Source of the DNA: Rhodoferax sp.
Lineage (GTDB): Bacteria > Pseudomonadota > Gammaproteobacteria > Burkholderiales > Burkholderiaceae_C
Direction: 5' to 3'
Assembly: GCA_018061265.1 (NCBI GenBank)
Contig: JAGOUM010000027.1
Coordinates: forward strand, 1-36,945
Length of the DNA stretch: 36,945 nt
Shown here: piece after piece, positions 14,848 through 24,470 of the stretch
How positions within the stretch are numbered: the first letter of the stretch is position 1
Layout of the letters: every line of letters begins with the position of its first letter
Translations under genes and position numbers: made by a program
Notes under the pieces: model-generated
Told to the model about the DNA's origin: nothing
The model's database searches: none
What the model saw: the letters and a program-made list of their open reading frames with translations, nothing else

Positions 14848-15738
14848 GTGAAACGCCGCACGGCACTTGCTGCGCTGGGACTGGGCGTCGCTGCCGCTCA
14901 GTGGGGCTGCTCGCTTGGGCCGCGTGACAGCGCTGAAGACCTCGACACCCCCGCACAAAAGCCAACGCTCAGGAACTACCCCGTCGCCTGGGTGCTGAGT
15001 TCGGGTGGGCCGCGCGGCTTTGTCCACGTTGGTGTGCTTAAAGCCTTGTTTGAGTTGGGTCTCAAACCCGATCTGGTGGTGGGCAGCTCGGTCGGCGCTT
15101 TGGTGGGCTGTCTGGCCGCCGCCGGTGTTGGCATGGCGCGTATCGAGGCGCTGGCGCTGGAGACCTCAATGGCCAGCCTGTTTCGGCTTAACTTTTCGGG
15201 CGATCTGTGGCTCAATGGGGCGGGTTTGGCTGCGCTGGTGAACGAGACCGTGGCTGACCAGCGCTTGCAGCAGTTCGCCACGCCATTTGCGGCCGTCGCC
15301 ATGCGCCAGCACCCACAGGAACTGGTCGCCTTCAACTGGGGCAACGCCGGCCTGGCGGTGCAGGCCGCTTGTGCGGTCGAGGGTCGGCTGGCACCCGTGC
15401 GCATCGCCCAGAGTGACTATCTCGACGCAGATCGCCTCAGCCCGCTGCCGGTGCGACTGGCCAGGCAAATGGGTGCCACCAGGGTGCTGGCCATTGACGC
15501 CTCAGCGCACGAAGACAAGGCGCCTCCCACTGCCACCGGTTACGGTGCGTCTGACCTGCGCAAACGCGAATCGACGCAGGCCGACGCGGTGCACGCCGAC
15601 ATGGTATTGCACCCCGAGTTTGGCTACTACACCGGTGTCAGCCGCGAGTACCGCGAACGCACCATCGCTGCGGGTTACCAGCAAACCCTGCTGCAAGCGC
15701 AAGCGCTGCGCCAGTTGCACGCTATTCTATCTGCATGA
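14848..15738 (+). CDS. Patatin-like phospholipase, predicted exported lipoprotein
   Basis: GTG 14848 gives a 296-residue protein. Its N terminus, MKRRTALAALGLGVAAAQWGC, combines a twin-Arg-like RR with a lipobox-like Cys. The patatin core shows the oxyanion region SSGGPRGFVHVG (GGxRG), the nucleophile motif GSSVG, and ACAVEGRLAPVRI. The usual catalytic DG[GA] appears as YLDADRLSPLPV, with the Asp kept but Gly replaced by Ala. Such enzymes cleave lipid acyl esters, and membrane anchoring is expected. It overlaps the next gene by four bases (ATGA). Confidence 0.83.
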   Translation: MKRRTALAALGLGVAAAQWGCSLGPRDSAEDLDTPAQKPTLRNYPVAWVLSSGGPRGFVHVGVLKALFELGLKPDLVVGSSVGALVGCLAAAGVGMARIEALALETSMASLFRLNFSGDLWLNGAGLAALVNETVADQRLQQFATPFAAVAMRQHPQELVAFNWGNAGLAVQAACAVEGRLAPVRIAQSDYLDADRLSPLPVRLARQMGATRVLAIDASAHEDKAPPTATGYGASDLRKRESTQADAVHADMVLHPEFGYYTGVSREYRERTIAAGYQQTLLQAQALRQLHAILSA

Positions 15739-16352
15739 TGGACTTGCACGACATCCAACGCGCCCAGGCCATTTTTCAGGCGACTTTTGACGTGTATCCG
15801 GGTTTGGTGATGCTGGCCTATCTGGCACTCTTCACTTTGATCACTGCCATGTGTCTGCCCGGTGCCGCCGTGTTGATGCTGCTGGCCGGAGCCAGTTTTG
15901 GCTTGGTTTGGGGCAGTGTTCTGGCGACGCTGGCGTCCACCGCCGGGGCGACTTTGACCATGCTGGGGGCACGCTACTGGTTGCGCCACCGGGTTGAACG
16001 GCGCTACGGCGCGCGCCTGGAAGTATTTAACCAACGGCTGCAAAGCGAAGGTGCGCTGTACCTGTTGTCGCTGCGCTTGCTGCCTGTCATTCCGTTTGTG
16101 CCGGTCAACCTGATCAGTGGATTGACACGATTTGACGGTGCGACTTTTTTCTGGGTAAGCGCACTGGGCATGCTGCCAGGCACTGCCTTGTACGTGTACG
16201 CCGGCGTGTACCTGGCACAACTGCAGTCGATCGATCAACTGCTGTCGCCTCGTAGTGCGGCCATTTTGATGGCTCTGGGTGTGCTGCCACTGCTGGCAGC
16301 GCTGTTGCAGCACAGGCGTCAGGCCGCGGGCAACTCAGTCAGGGCAGGCTGA
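15735..16352 (+). CDS. TVP38/TMEM64 (VTT) family membrane protein
   Basis: The 205-residue protein has four or five hydrophobic helices and the VTT/DedA-like core AMCLPGAAVLMLLAGASFG, then RLLPVIPFVPVNLISGLTRF and FWVSALGMLPGTALYVYAG. The family is linked to lipid scrambling or transport of undecaprenyl carriers. It is translationally coupled to the patatin-like gene, suggesting both act on membrane lipids. Confidence 0.88.
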   Translation: MMDLHDIQRAQAIFQATFDVYPGLVMLAYLALFTLITAMCLPGAAVLMLLAGASFGLVWGSVLATLASTAGATLTMLGARYWLRHRVERRYGARLEVFNQRLQSEGALYLLSLRLLPVIPFVPVNLISGLTRFDGATFFWVSALGMLPGTALYVYAGVYLAQLQSIDQLLSPRSAAILMALGVLPLLAALLQHRRQAAGNSVRAG

Positions 16353-16479
16353 CCCCAGCCAAATCCACCGGACACACCTCCAGGAGAACCTGACAAAATC
16401 AATCGGACGTGAGCCAATCCAAGCGGCTAGACATTAAAGCGCTTCGCCCATCCATTCACCGCTCTATAGGGAGTCAGCC

Positions 16480-18249
16480 ATGCGCGCCTTGAGTATTTCA
16501 ACCCGGCTGAAACTTGGCTTTCTGCTGATAATTTCAACCTTTGTGGTCTTGTCGGCGGTCGCCGCGCTAAAGATGGAAGCCGTTTCTGGAGCCACCCAAA
16601 AAATGGAAGTGCAGACCAGTTTGTTGCAACTGGCAGGACGTTGGCAGGCCAATGTCAAGCAAAACTCTGCCCGGGCACTGGCGATCGCCTACAGTGAAGA
16701 CGCGACCTTGTTCCAGTTTTTCAAGGAATCAGCGGACGCGGTCACCCGGGAGACGACCGAGATTCAAAAGGCGGTACTCGCTCAGGTGCAAGACGAGGCT
16801 GGCCGAAAAGCGGCCGATCAGATTGGTGTTGTTCGCAGTGCCTGGCTGAAGGTTCGGGATGAGATCAACGCGCTGAAAGCCGCGGGTGACACCCAAGGTG
16901 CCAAGGCAGTGGCACAGAGCAAGTTTGTGGCAGTGACCGATCAGTATGTGCAAGTGACCCAGGTTTTTCTGGACGACCAGGTGAGGGATATCCACGAAAC
17001 CAATCAACAGATCTCCGCCATGTTTCAGCAACTCTATGTGGTTGGTGCCTTGTTGTTGCTGGTGTGTGTTGCCATTGCCGTGTTTGTCAGCTGGAGTTTG
17101 TCGCACGGAATTTCCCGGGGCATCGAGAGCGCCCGTGCGGCAGCCCAACGTATTGGTGAGGGGGACCTGAGTCAAGCCTTGCCACAAAACCGGGCCGATG
17201 AAATTGGCCACCTTTTTGCATCCCTGACCAGTATGCAAAACAGTCTGATCAAGGTGGTGGCGCATGTTCGCCAGGGCAGTGAGAGTGTGTCCACCGCCAG
17301 CTCGGAGATCGCCCAGGGCAACCAGGACTTGTCGGCCCGCACCGAGACACAAGCCAGTGCGCTGGAGCAAACCGCTGCCAGCATGGAGCAGTTAGGCTCT
17401 GCGGTGCGGCAAAACGCGGACCACGCCAGACATGCCAGCCAACTGGCCACCAACGCCAGCGCGGTTGCCCAACAAGGTGGTGACGTGGTAGCGCAGGTGG
17501 TGAGCACCATGAAAGGCATCAACGATGCGTCGCGCAAGATTGCCGACATCATTGGTGTGATCGACGGCATTGCCTTTCAGACCAACATCCTGGCACTCAA
17601 CGCGGCCGTTGAGGCAGCCCGTGCTGGTGAGCAGGGCCGAGGTTTTGCTGTCGTGGCCGGTGAGGTGCGCACGCTGGCGGGTCGCAGTGCCGAAGCCGCC
17701 AAGGAGATCAAAGCCCTGATCAATGCCAGTGTGCAGCAAGTCGACCAAGGCACAAGCTTGGTCGATCAGGCCGGACAGACCATGCAGGAGATTGTGACCG
17801 CCATCCAACAGGTGACCGATATCGTGGCTGAAATCAGTTCTGCCAGTAATGAGCAGAGTCTGGGTGTCAGTCAGGTGGGCGAAGCGGTGACCCAGATGGA
17901 CCAGGTCACCCAACAAAATGCGGCGCTGGTTGAAGAAATGGCCGCGGCCGCCGGCAGCCTGAAGAATCAGGCGCAGGACCTGGTTCAAACCGTGGCTGTT
18001 TTTAATCTGGGATCCGGCAACTCCATTGGTCGGTCTGTTCCACCCGTGTCAGCGACGCATCGTCGACCTGCGCCGGCTGGCAAAACCCCAAGCGCCAGCC
18101 AGCGCATTGGCACCAACAAGTCGCCTGCGCCAACCCGTATCCAGCCCTCCAGATCCAACAGCACGGCGTCTTTGGCCGCGCCAGCGACCAAACCTGCGCC
18201 CGCTGCCGCCGCGGCGGCTGGAGGGGACGGCGACTGGGAGACCTTTTGA
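16480..18249 (+). CDS. Methyl-accepting chemotaxis protein
   Basis: This 589-residue receptor has TM1 at about 8-30, a four-helix-bundle periplasmic sensor (31-184), TM2 at about 185-207, a HAMP domain and the signalling rod. The rod tip is highly conserved ([20 protein letters not shown] near residue 363). The Ala/Pro-rich linker ends in DWETF, equivalent to the NWETF pentapeptide that tethers CheR and CheB in Tar and Tsr. The ligand is unknown. It stands alone and is convergent with ttuD. Confidence 0.93.
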   Translation: MRALSISTRLKLGFLLIISTFVVLSAVAALKMEAVSGATQKMEVQTSLLQLAGRWQANVKQNSARALAIAYSEDATLFQFFKESADAVTRETTEIQKAVLAQVQDEAGRKAADQIGVVRSAWLKVRDEINALKAAGDTQGAKAVAQSKFVAVTDQYVQVTQVFLDDQVRDIHETNQQISAMFQQLYVVGALLLLVCVAIAVFVSWSLSHGISRGIESARAAAQRIGEGDLSQALPQNRADEIGHLFASLTSMQNSLIKVVAHVRQGSESVSTASSEIAQGNQDLSARTETQASALEQTAASMEQLGSAVRQNADHARHASQLATNASAVAQQGGDVVAQVVSTMKGINDASRKIADIIGVIDGIAFQTNILALNAAVEAARAGEQGRGFAVVAGEVRTLAGRSAEAAKEIKALINASVQQVDQGTSLVDQAGQTMQEIVTAIQQVTDIVAEISSASNEQSLGVSQVGEAVTQMDQVTQQNAALVEEMAAAAGSLKNQAQDLVQTVAVFNLGSGNSIGRSVPPVSATHRRPAPAGKTPSASQRIGTNKSPAPTRIQPSRSNSTASLAAPATKPAPAAAAAAGGDGDWETF

Positions 18250-18264
18250 CGCTTCCGTTCTGGC

Positions 18265-19557
18265 CTAACCAATCAAAATCGCCCGAAAGTCGTTCACGTT
18301 GGTCAGCGTCGGGCCGGTGATGACCGAGTCGCCCAGGGTCTGGAAGAAGGTGTGTGCATCGTTGTTGTCCAGAAAACTACGCGGGTTCATGCCGTTGCCC
18401 CAGGCGCGTTCAAGCGTGTCGGGGGTGAGCAGGGCACCGGCAATTTCTTCGGCACCGTCCACCCCATCGGTGTCGCCCGCCAGTGCGTAGATGCAAGGTG
18501 TGCCCGCCAGCGCCACGGCCAATGCCAGCAAAAATTCGACATTTCGCCCGCCCCGACCTTTGCCCCGGATTGTCACCGTGGTTTCACCGCCGCTAAGCAG
18601 GACACATGGTCGTGCAAACGGCTGACCCCGCAATGCCACCTGGCGCGCCACGCCACCAAGCACCTTGGCCACATCACGGGACTCACCTTCCAGGCTGTCA
18701 CCCAGAATGTACGGAGTGAACCCCGCCGCCTGCGCCACCCGAGCCGCCGCTTCCAGCGCCATTTGAGGTGCCGTCACCATGCGCACGGTGCTGTTTTGCA
18801 GCCGGGCATCATCGGTCTTGACGGTTTCTCCGGCACCACTCTCCAGCAAAATGCGCGCTGCAGCAGGCAGCGCAATCTGGTAGCGCAGGCAAACCGCCAG
18901 CGCATCTTCACAGGTGGTGGTGTCACCCACCGTGGGGCCAGAGGCGATGTCCATCGGCGAGTCGCCCGGCACATCCGAGATCAGCAGCGTGAGCAGTTTT
19001 GCCGGATAACAGGCTGCAGCCAACCTGCCACCCTTGATGCCGGAGAGGTGCCGCCTCACACAATTCATCTCAGAGATCGTTGCACCTGAGGCAAGTAATG
19101 CGGCGTTGACAGACTGTTTATCTTGCAGAGTCAGTGCCTCACCCGGTTCGATCAGCAAGGACGATCCCCCGCCTGAAATCAGCGCCACCACCAGATCGTC
19201 GGGTGAGAGATTGGTCACGCGATCACGGATGCGTTGCGCCGCCAGAAGCCCGGCGGCGTCGGGCACCGGGTGCGCAGCCTGGATGATTTCGATGTGCCGG
19301 CATGGCACCTGGTAGCCATAACGGGTGACCACCAGACCTTCGAGCGGGGTGCTGTCCCGTGCCGTCCATAAATCTTCAAAGGCGCGCGCCATCGCCGCTG
19401 ACGCCTTGCCCGCACCAATCACGATGGTGCGGCCCTTGGGTGGCTCGGGCAGGTGTGCAGCCAGGCACAGCGCCGGTTGGGCGGCAGCCACGGCCGCGTC
19501 AAACATCTGGCGCAACAGGGCGCGGGGGGCGCTTGTGGCATTGTCGGCAGTGGTCAT
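18265..19557 (-). CDS. ttuD: Glycerate kinase (MOFRL family, TtuD type)
   Basis: The 430-residue protein matches the DUF4147/MOFRL glycerate kinases once called hydroxypyruvate reductases. It has VIGAGKASAAMARAFEDLW, VALISGGGSSLL, DVPGDSPMDIASGPTVGD and, in the C-terminal MOFRL domain, GGRNVEFLLALAVAL with GDTDGVDG. The family phosphorylates D-glycerate, commonly to 2-phosphoglycerate. It is the last step of the glyoxylate route encoded with gcl, hyi and glxR. GGAG precedes ATG 19557. A 125-bp gap with a repeat separates it from glxR, so it may have its own promoter. Confidence 0.9.
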   Translation of the reverse strand: MTTADNATSAPRALLRQMFDAAVAAAQPALCLAAHLPEPPKGRTIVIGAGKASAAMARAFEDLWTARDSTPLEGLVVTRYGYQVPCRHIEIIQAAHPVPDAAGLLAAQRIRDRVTNLSPDDLVVALISGGGSSLLIEPGEALTLQDKQSVNAALLASGATISEMNCVRRHLSGIKGGRLAAACYPAKLLTLLISDVPGDSPMDIASGPTVGDTTTCEDALAVCLRYQIALPAAARILLESGAGETVKTDDARLQNSTVRMVTAPQMALEAAARVAQAAGFTPYILGDSLEGESRDVAKVLGGVARQVALRGQPFARPCVLLSGGETTVTIRGKGRGGRNVEFLLALAVALAGTPCIYALAGDTDGVDGAEEIAGALLTPDTLERAWGNGMNPRSFLDNNDAHTFFQTLGDSVITGPTLTNVNDFRAILIG

Positions 19558-19613
19558 GTGGCGCTCCAGGTGAGACTAGGCTCAATTATCAGCAGATCCT
19601 CAGAATACATGGC

Positions 19614-19666
19614 AAAAAGGCATCCAGCCCAACTCCAACAAACGACCATTGCTACTGAATTGATAA
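19614..19666 (+). repeat. Degenerate dispersed repeat between glxR and ttuD
   Basis: CATCCAGCCC is followed by AACAAACGACC and TTGCTACTGAATTGATAA, a weak match to the core order of the other copies. It fills most of the gap between glxR and ttuD. Confidence 0.3.
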
Positions 19667-19682
19667 GGCCAGGCCGCGCGCC

Positions 19683-20582
19683 TCAGGCGCCAACCACCTC
19701 ATGCCGACCCATCAATTCGAGCGCCTTCACCAGCGCCGAATGGTCCAGCTCGGCCATGCCGTTGGCCGCACACACCTGCATCAGCTGCGCCGCAGCGGCG
19801 GTTTGCGGCAACGCCAGGCCGAGTTCACGCGCGCCTTGCATCGCCAGACCGAGGTCTTTTTGGTGCAGTTTGATCTTGAAGCCGGGGTTGAAGGTGCGCT
19901 TGATCATGCGTTCACCGTGCACTTCGAGGATGCGGCTGGAGGCAAAACCGCCCATTAACGCGGCGCGCACCTTGGCCGGGTCGGCACCGGCCTTGCTGGC
20001 AAACAGCAGGGCCTCACCCACGGCTGCAATGTTGAGTGCGACGATGATCTGGTTGGCTACCTTACAGGTCTGGCCATCGCCATTGCCACCGACCAGCGTG
20101 ATGTTTTTACCCATTAGGTCAAACAGCGGTTTGACGCGCTCGAAGGCCACTTGGGTCCCACCCACCATGATGGTCAGGCTGGCGGCTTTGGCACCCACTT
20201 CACCGCCCGACACCGGCGCGTCGAGGTAGTCGCAACCCAGCGCGTTGATCTGTTGCGCAAAAACCTTGGTCTCGATTGGCGAGATGCTGCTCATGTCGAC
20301 CACGGCTTTGCCTGTGGTCAAACCACTGGCCACACCGTTCTCGCCAAACAGCACCTTGGCGACATCGGGCGTGTCGGGCAGCATCAGAAAGATGATGTCG
20401 GCCTGCTGCGCTACTTCCTGTGCGCTGGCGCAGACCGTGGCACCGGCGTCGGTCAACGCGGCGGGGGCCGCGCTGCGCGTGGCAATAAACAGGCGGTGTC
20501 CGGCGGCGATCAGATGGCCGGCCATGGGCGTGCCCATGATGCCCAGACCGATAAAGCCCAGGCGTTGGGGGTTGGTGCTCAT
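19683..20582 (-). CDS. glxR: 2-hydroxy-3-oxopropionate (tartronate semialdehyde) reductase
   Basis: The enzyme reduces tartronate semialdehyde to D-glycerate with NAD(P)H. The 299-residue protein has the Rossmann motif GFIGLGIMGTPMAGHL, the substrate loop DAPVSGGEVGAKAASLTIMV and the catalytic Lys in CKVANQIIVALNI. This is the beta-hydroxyacid dehydrogenase pattern of GlxR/GarR. Its position after gcl and hyi favours this over 3-hydroxyisobutyrate dehydrogenase. GGAG precedes ATG 20582, and hyi ends 39 bp upstream. Confidence 0.92.
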   Translation of the reverse strand: MSTNPQRLGFIGLGIMGTPMAGHLIAAGHRLFIATRSAAPAALTDAGATVCASAQEVAQQADIIFLMLPDTPDVAKVLFGENGVASGLTTGKAVVDMSSISPIETKVFAQQINALGCDYLDAPVSGGEVGAKAASLTIMVGGTQVAFERVKPLFDLMGKNITLVGGNGDGQTCKVANQIIVALNIAAVGEALLFASKAGADPAKVRAALMGGFASSRILEVHGERMIKRTFNPGFKIKLHQKDLGLAMQGARELGLALPQTAAAAQLMQVCAANGMAELDHSALVKALELMGRHEVVGA

Positions 20583-20621
20583 TGCGATATCTCCATAGTT
20601 TTCAAACGGGGTGATGGCATG

Positions 20622-21416
20622 TCAGCAATCGCAACCGTTGGGGTCAAGTCGTTCTCGCCAGCCCAAACCGGCCAAGGTGGTGGTGAGTGGCTTGTACTCG
20701 CAGCCGACCCAGCCGCTGTAGCCCAGCTCGTCGAGCAGCGCAAACAGGTAGCGGTAATTGATCTCCCCCGTACCGGGCTCGTGGCGGCCCGGGTTGTCGG
20801 CGAGCTGGATGTGACCGATGCGCGAGAGCCGCTTTTGCAGCGTGGCGGCAAGTTCACCCTCCATACGCTGGGCGTGGTAAACGTCGTACTGCACAAAGGC
20901 GTTGTCAGCGCCTACCTCGTCCAGAATCTCCAGCGCCTGCGAAGTGCGGTTGACGTAAAAGCCGGGGATGTCAAAGGTGTTGATCGGCTCCATCAGCAGA
21001 CGCAGCCCGGCGGCGTTCAGCTCGGCAGCGGCAAAGCGCAAGTTCGCCACCAGGGTCTGGCGCAACAACGCATCGGGCACACCTGCGGGTGCTTTACCGG
21101 CCAAACAGTTGAGCTGCGATACACCCAGCGCCTGCGCATAGGCAATGGCCTGGGGCACCCCGGCGCGGAATTCTTCAACCCGCGCCGGGTCACAGGCCAT
21201 GCCGCGGTCGCCCGCGTCCCAGTCGCCAGCGGGCATGTTGTGCAGCACCAGGCGCAGGCCGTGGGCATCCAGTCTGGCTTTGATCTCTTCGGCTTTCCAG
21301 GCGTAGGGGAACAAAAACTCCACCGCGGTAAAGCCGGCGCTGGCGGCGCGCTCAAAGCGGTCCAGAAACGGCACTTCGGTAAACAGCATGGTCAGATTGG
21401 CAGCAAATTGCGGCAT
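20622..21416 (-). CDS. hyi: Hydroxypyruvate isomerase
   Basis: Hyi interconverts hydroxypyruvate and tartronate semialdehyde. The 264-residue TIM-barrel protein starts MPQFAANLTMLFTEVPFLDR and has the family stretches TAVEFLFPYAWKAEEI, LLMEPINTFDIPGFYV and QYDVYHAQRMEGEL. It ends near YSGWVGCEYKP. The start at 21416 is fixed by a strong AGGAGAA upstream; the longer open frame has no RBS. gcl ends 31 bp before. Confidence 0.93.
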   Translation of the reverse strand: MPQFAANLTMLFTEVPFLDRFERAASAGFTAVEFLFPYAWKAEEIKARLDAHGLRLVLHNMPAGDWDAGDRGMACDPARVEEFRAGVPQAIAYAQALGVSQLNCLAGKAPAGVPDALLRQTLVANLRFAAAELNAAGLRLLMEPINTFDIPGFYVNRTSQALEILDEVGADNAFVQYDVYHAQRMEGELAATLQKRLSRIGHIQLADNPGRHEPGTGEINYRYLFALLDELGYSGWVGCEYKPLTTTLAGLGWRERLDPNGCDC

Positions 21417-21447
21417 GGTTTTCTCCTGTTGTGGTTGTTTTGATTGA

Positions 21448-23238
21448 TTATTCCAGCAGTCCGGCGGCCACCAGGCCCTCGCGGCCAGCCGGGTGCAGGC
21501 ACTCGATGTCTTCAAACTCGTTGATGGCGTTGATCTCGGTGCCCATGGCAATGTTGGTGACTTTTTCCAGAATCACCTCCACCACCACCGGCACGCGCAG
21601 CTCACGCGCCATGGTTTGCGCCTGGCGCAGCGTGCCCTGCAACTGCGCCGGATCGGTCACGCGCAGCGCCTTGCAGCCTAGACCCTCCACCACTGCCTTG
21701 TGATCGACACCGTAGCCTTGCAGCGTGGGGTCGGTGACATTTTGGTTGTCAAAGGCGAGCTGCACGCAGTAGTCCATCTCAAAGCCGCGTTGCGCCTGGC
21801 GGATCAGACCCAGGTAGCTGTTGTTGACCAGCACTTGCACATAAGGCAGGCGGAATTGCGCACCCACCGCCAGCTCTTCCACCAGAAACTGAAAGTCGTA
21901 GTCGCCGCTCAAGCCGACCACGGTTTTGGTCGGGTCAGCCGCCACCACGCCCAGCGCGGCGGGAATCGTCCAGCCCAGCGGGCCGGCCTGGCCGCAGTTG
22001 ATCCATTGGCGTGGGCCAAACACCTTGAGAAACTGCGCGCCGGCGATCTGGCTCAGGCCAATGGTCGAGACAAACACGGTGCCGCGGCCAAAGGCTTCAT
22101 TCATTTCCTGATACACCCGCTGCGGCTTGATTGGCACATTGTCGTAAGACGTCTTGCGCTGCATCAGCTTCTTGCGCTCGGCGCAGCGATGGGCCCAGTC
22201 GCTGTAGTCGCTCAGGCGCTTGGCATCGCGGCGTTCGCGCGCCACCTGCACCAACAGCTCCAGCGCCGCTTTGGCATCGCTGACGATGCCCAGGTCGGGG
22301 TTGAACACGCGGCCAATCTGCGTCGGCTCGATGTCCACATGGACAAATTTGCGCCCTTGGGTATAGACCTCGATCGAACCGGTGTGGCGATTGGCCCAGC
22401 GGTTGCCAATTCCCAAACAAAAGTCTGATGCAAGTAGTGTGGCGATGCCGTAGCGGTGGCTGGTTTGCAGGCCGCACATACCGGCCATCAGCGGGTGGTC
22501 GTCGGGCAGCACCCCCCAGGCCATCAACGTTGGAATGACGGGCACGCCGGTCAGCTCGGCAAACTCCACCAGCAAGTCCGCCGCGTCGGCATTGATGATG
22601 CCGCCCCCGGCGATGATCAGCGGCTTGCTCGAGGCGGCCAGCATGTCCAGCGCCTTTTCGATCTGTTTGCGTGTGGCCGCAGGCTTGTAGGCGGGCAGCG
22701 GCTCGTAGGTGTCGATGTCAAACTCGATCTCGGCGAGTTGCACGTCGATCGGCAGGTCAATCAGCACCGGCCCCGGGCGGCCCGAGCGCATCAGGTGAAA
22801 CGCCTGCTGGAACACGCGGGGAACGAGCGCCGGTTCGCGCACCGTCACCGCCCATTTGGTCACCGGCTTGGCAATGCTCTCGATGTCCACCGCTTGAAAG
22901 TCTTCCTTGTAGAGACGAGCCCGCGATGCCTGGCCAGTGATGCACAAAATCGGGATACTGTCTGCGCTGGCCGAATACAGTCCGGTGATCATGTCGGTGC
23001 CCGCCGGGCCGCTGGTGCCAATACACACGCCAATGTTGCCGGCGCGGGCCCGGGTGTAGCCCTCGGCCATGTGCGAGGCACCTTCCACATGGCGCGCCAG
23101 CACATGGGCGATGCTTTGACGTTCGCGCAGTTGCGCATACAAGGGGTTGATGGCGGCGCCGGGCACGCCAAAGGCTTGTGTGATACCTTCTTTTTCCATC
23201 ACCAGCACGGCGGCCATGGCGGCTTTCATCTTGGGCAT
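21448..23238 (-). CDS. gcl: Glyoxylate carboligase (tartronate-semialdehyde synthase)
   Basis: Gcl joins two glyoxylate with loss of CO2 to give tartronate semialdehyde. The 596-residue thiamine-diphosphate enzyme has the usual three domains. The active site reads [17 protein letters not shown], with Val where most relatives have the catalytic Glu, a hallmark of Gcl. The TPP motif begins [20 protein letters not shown] and runs to [18 protein letters not shown] precedes ATG 23238. It is the first gene of the pathway operon and divergent from a LysR gene. Confidence 0.96.
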   Translation of the reverse strand: MPKMKAAMAAVLVMEKEGITQAFGVPGAAINPLYAQLRERQSIAHVLARHVEGASHMAEGYTRARAGNIGVCIGTSGPAGTDMITGLYSASADSIPILCITGQASRARLYKEDFQAVDIESIAKPVTKWAVTVREPALVPRVFQQAFHLMRSGRPGPVLIDLPIDVQLAEIEFDIDTYEPLPAYKPAATRKQIEKALDMLAASSKPLIIAGGGIINADAADLLVEFAELTGVPVIPTLMAWGVLPDDHPLMAGMCGLQTSHRYGIATLLASDFCLGIGNRWANRHTGSIEVYTQGRKFVHVDIEPTQIGRVFNPDLGIVSDAKAALELLVQVARERRDAKRLSDYSDWAHRCAERKKLMQRKTSYDNVPIKPQRVYQEMNEAFGRGTVFVSTIGLSQIAGAQFLKVFGPRQWINCGQAGPLGWTIPAALGVVAADPTKTVVGLSGDYDFQFLVEELAVGAQFRLPYVQVLVNNSYLGLIRQAQRGFEMDYCVQLAFDNQNVTDPTLQGYGVDHKAVVEGLGCKALRVTDPAQLQGTLRQAQTMARELRVPVVVEVILEKVTNIAMGTEINAINEFEDIECLHPAGREGLVAAGLLE

Positions 23239-23341
23239 GAGGGTTCTCCAGTGGATTCAAATCGGGTTGCGGGTTGGGCTTGGGAGTGATCGTCGTGCAA
23301 TGGATGCGCGGGTGGAATGCCGCACTGGCGCATTTAGTTCA

Positions 23342-23356
23342 TTCCATGGTGGAATA
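23342..23356. promoter_or_regulatory. LysR-type T-N11-A box between gcl and its regulator
   Basis: ATTCCATGGTGGAAT is a perfect inverted repeat (arms ATTCCA and TGGAAT) containing T-N11-A. It lies 44 bp before the regulator ATG and about 100 bp before the gcl ATG. This is where a LysR protein would autoregulate and control the divergent operon. The binder is inferred. Confidence 0.6.
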
Positions 23357-23400
23357 CCAGGCTGCTCTTCACATCATCCAGTTGGTCAACAGGAAGCCCC

Positions 23401-24306
23401 ATGGAACGAATTCAAGCCCTCAAACTGTTTGTTCGCGTCGTTGATCTGGGCTCATTCAGCAAGGCCGCTGCCGAGCTGGGTATCGGCCAACCCGCCGCCA
23501 CCAAACAAGTCAGCCGCATGGAAGCGCACTTGGGCGCGCGCCTGCTGCACCGCAGCACGCAGGGTGTGACACCGACCGAAATCGGCCTGCTGTACTACGA
23601 CAAATGCAAGCTGATTGCCCACCATGTGGATGAAGCCAGCTCGGTGGCCGCGCTGCTGCAAACCCAGATTCAAGGTGCCCTACGCATCAATACTTCGGTA
23701 GCGTTTGGGCGGCGCGTGCTGGCACCACTGGTGCTGCAGTTCATGCGCATGAACCCGCAGGTGCAGGTTGACCTGAACTGCGAAGACCGTTATGTCAACA
23801 TGGTCGAGCAGGGGGTCGATGTGGCCATCCGCATGGGTCGTCTGGCCGACTCCACTTTGGGTTCGCGTTTTCTTGGCCTGAACCCCTGGGTGGTGGTGGC
23901 ATCGCCGGACTATCTGAAACGCTGTGGCACACCGCAGTCACCACACGATCTGGCTGACCATCAGGCACTGATCTACAGCACGGTGCAAGGCGATGCGCGC
24001 TGGCATTTTGGTGACGCCGTCGGGCAGACGCAGTCGGTGGCGGTGCGCGGCCAGCTGCGCTCCAACAACCTGTCGTCGCTGATGGAAGCAGCGCGCCTGG
24101 GCTTTGGCGTGGCCGCGCTGCCGCAGTACGTGGCGTACCCATCGATGGCCAACGGATCGCTCGTGAGTGTGCTCGATACCTGGCAATTGCCGCAGCAGGA
24201 GATCCATGCCGTGTTCCCGTCGCCGCGCATGGTGCCTGCCAAGGTCACGCAGTTCATCGCCTGGCTGCAAGGTCAGTTCGGGTCACTGTGGTGGCGCAAG
24301 GTTTGA
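23401..24306 (+). CDS. LysR-family transcriptional regulator
   Basis: The 301-residue protein has an N-terminal winged HTH (LGSFSKAAAELGIGQPAATK, then VSRMEAHLGARLLHRSTQGV). A type-2 periplasmic-binding-like effector domain follows from about residue 90 (GALRINTSVAFGRRVLAPLV, then GLGSRF-like and LRSNNLSSLMEAARLGFGVA). It resembles the CrgA/DmlR-type LysR group. It is divergent from gcl-hyi-glxR-ttuD and probably controls them in response to glyoxylate or a related acid. Confidence 0.9.
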   Translation: MERIQALKLFVRVVDLGSFSKAAAELGIGQPAATKQVSRMEAHLGARLLHRSTQGVTPTEIGLLYYDKCKLIAHHVDEASSVAALLQTQIQGALRINTSVAFGRRVLAPLVLQFMRMNPQVQVDLNCEDRYVNMVEQGVDVAIRMGRLADSTLGSRFLGLNPWVVVASPDYLKRCGTPQSPHDLADHQALIYSTVQGDARWHFGDAVGQTQSVAVRGQLRSNNLSSLMEAARLGFGVAALPQYVAYPSMANGSLVSVLDTWQLPQQEIHAVFPSPRMVPAKVTQFIAWLQGQFGSLWWRKV

Positions 24307-24308
24307 GC

Positions 24309-24360
24309 ATCAAATAGCGTTCCAGCGCATACAAGCAAATTGATTTATGCTACAGTTATT
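24309..24360 (+). repeat. Dispersed repeat copy downstream of the LysR gene
   Basis: AAATAGCGTTCCAGCGC is followed by ACAAGCAAATTGATTTATGCTACAG, related to the copy below icd (shared TTCCAGCGC). It fills the start of the 164-bp gap before the large sensor kinase. Confidence 0.4.
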
Positions 24361-24470
24361 GTGGCGGCGTCAACCCATCTGAGACGTGCTTGGGCAATGG
24401 TCGGGTCTATAAAACTGCATCGTTTGGCCCTATGATCCCCGGCTTACCTTCCTTCCCGCCTGATTGACCA

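Noticed and set aside
20151-21443. A 430-codon plus-strand frame over glxR and hyi.
   Set aside because: It lies antisense to two well-conserved enzymes and shows no domain.
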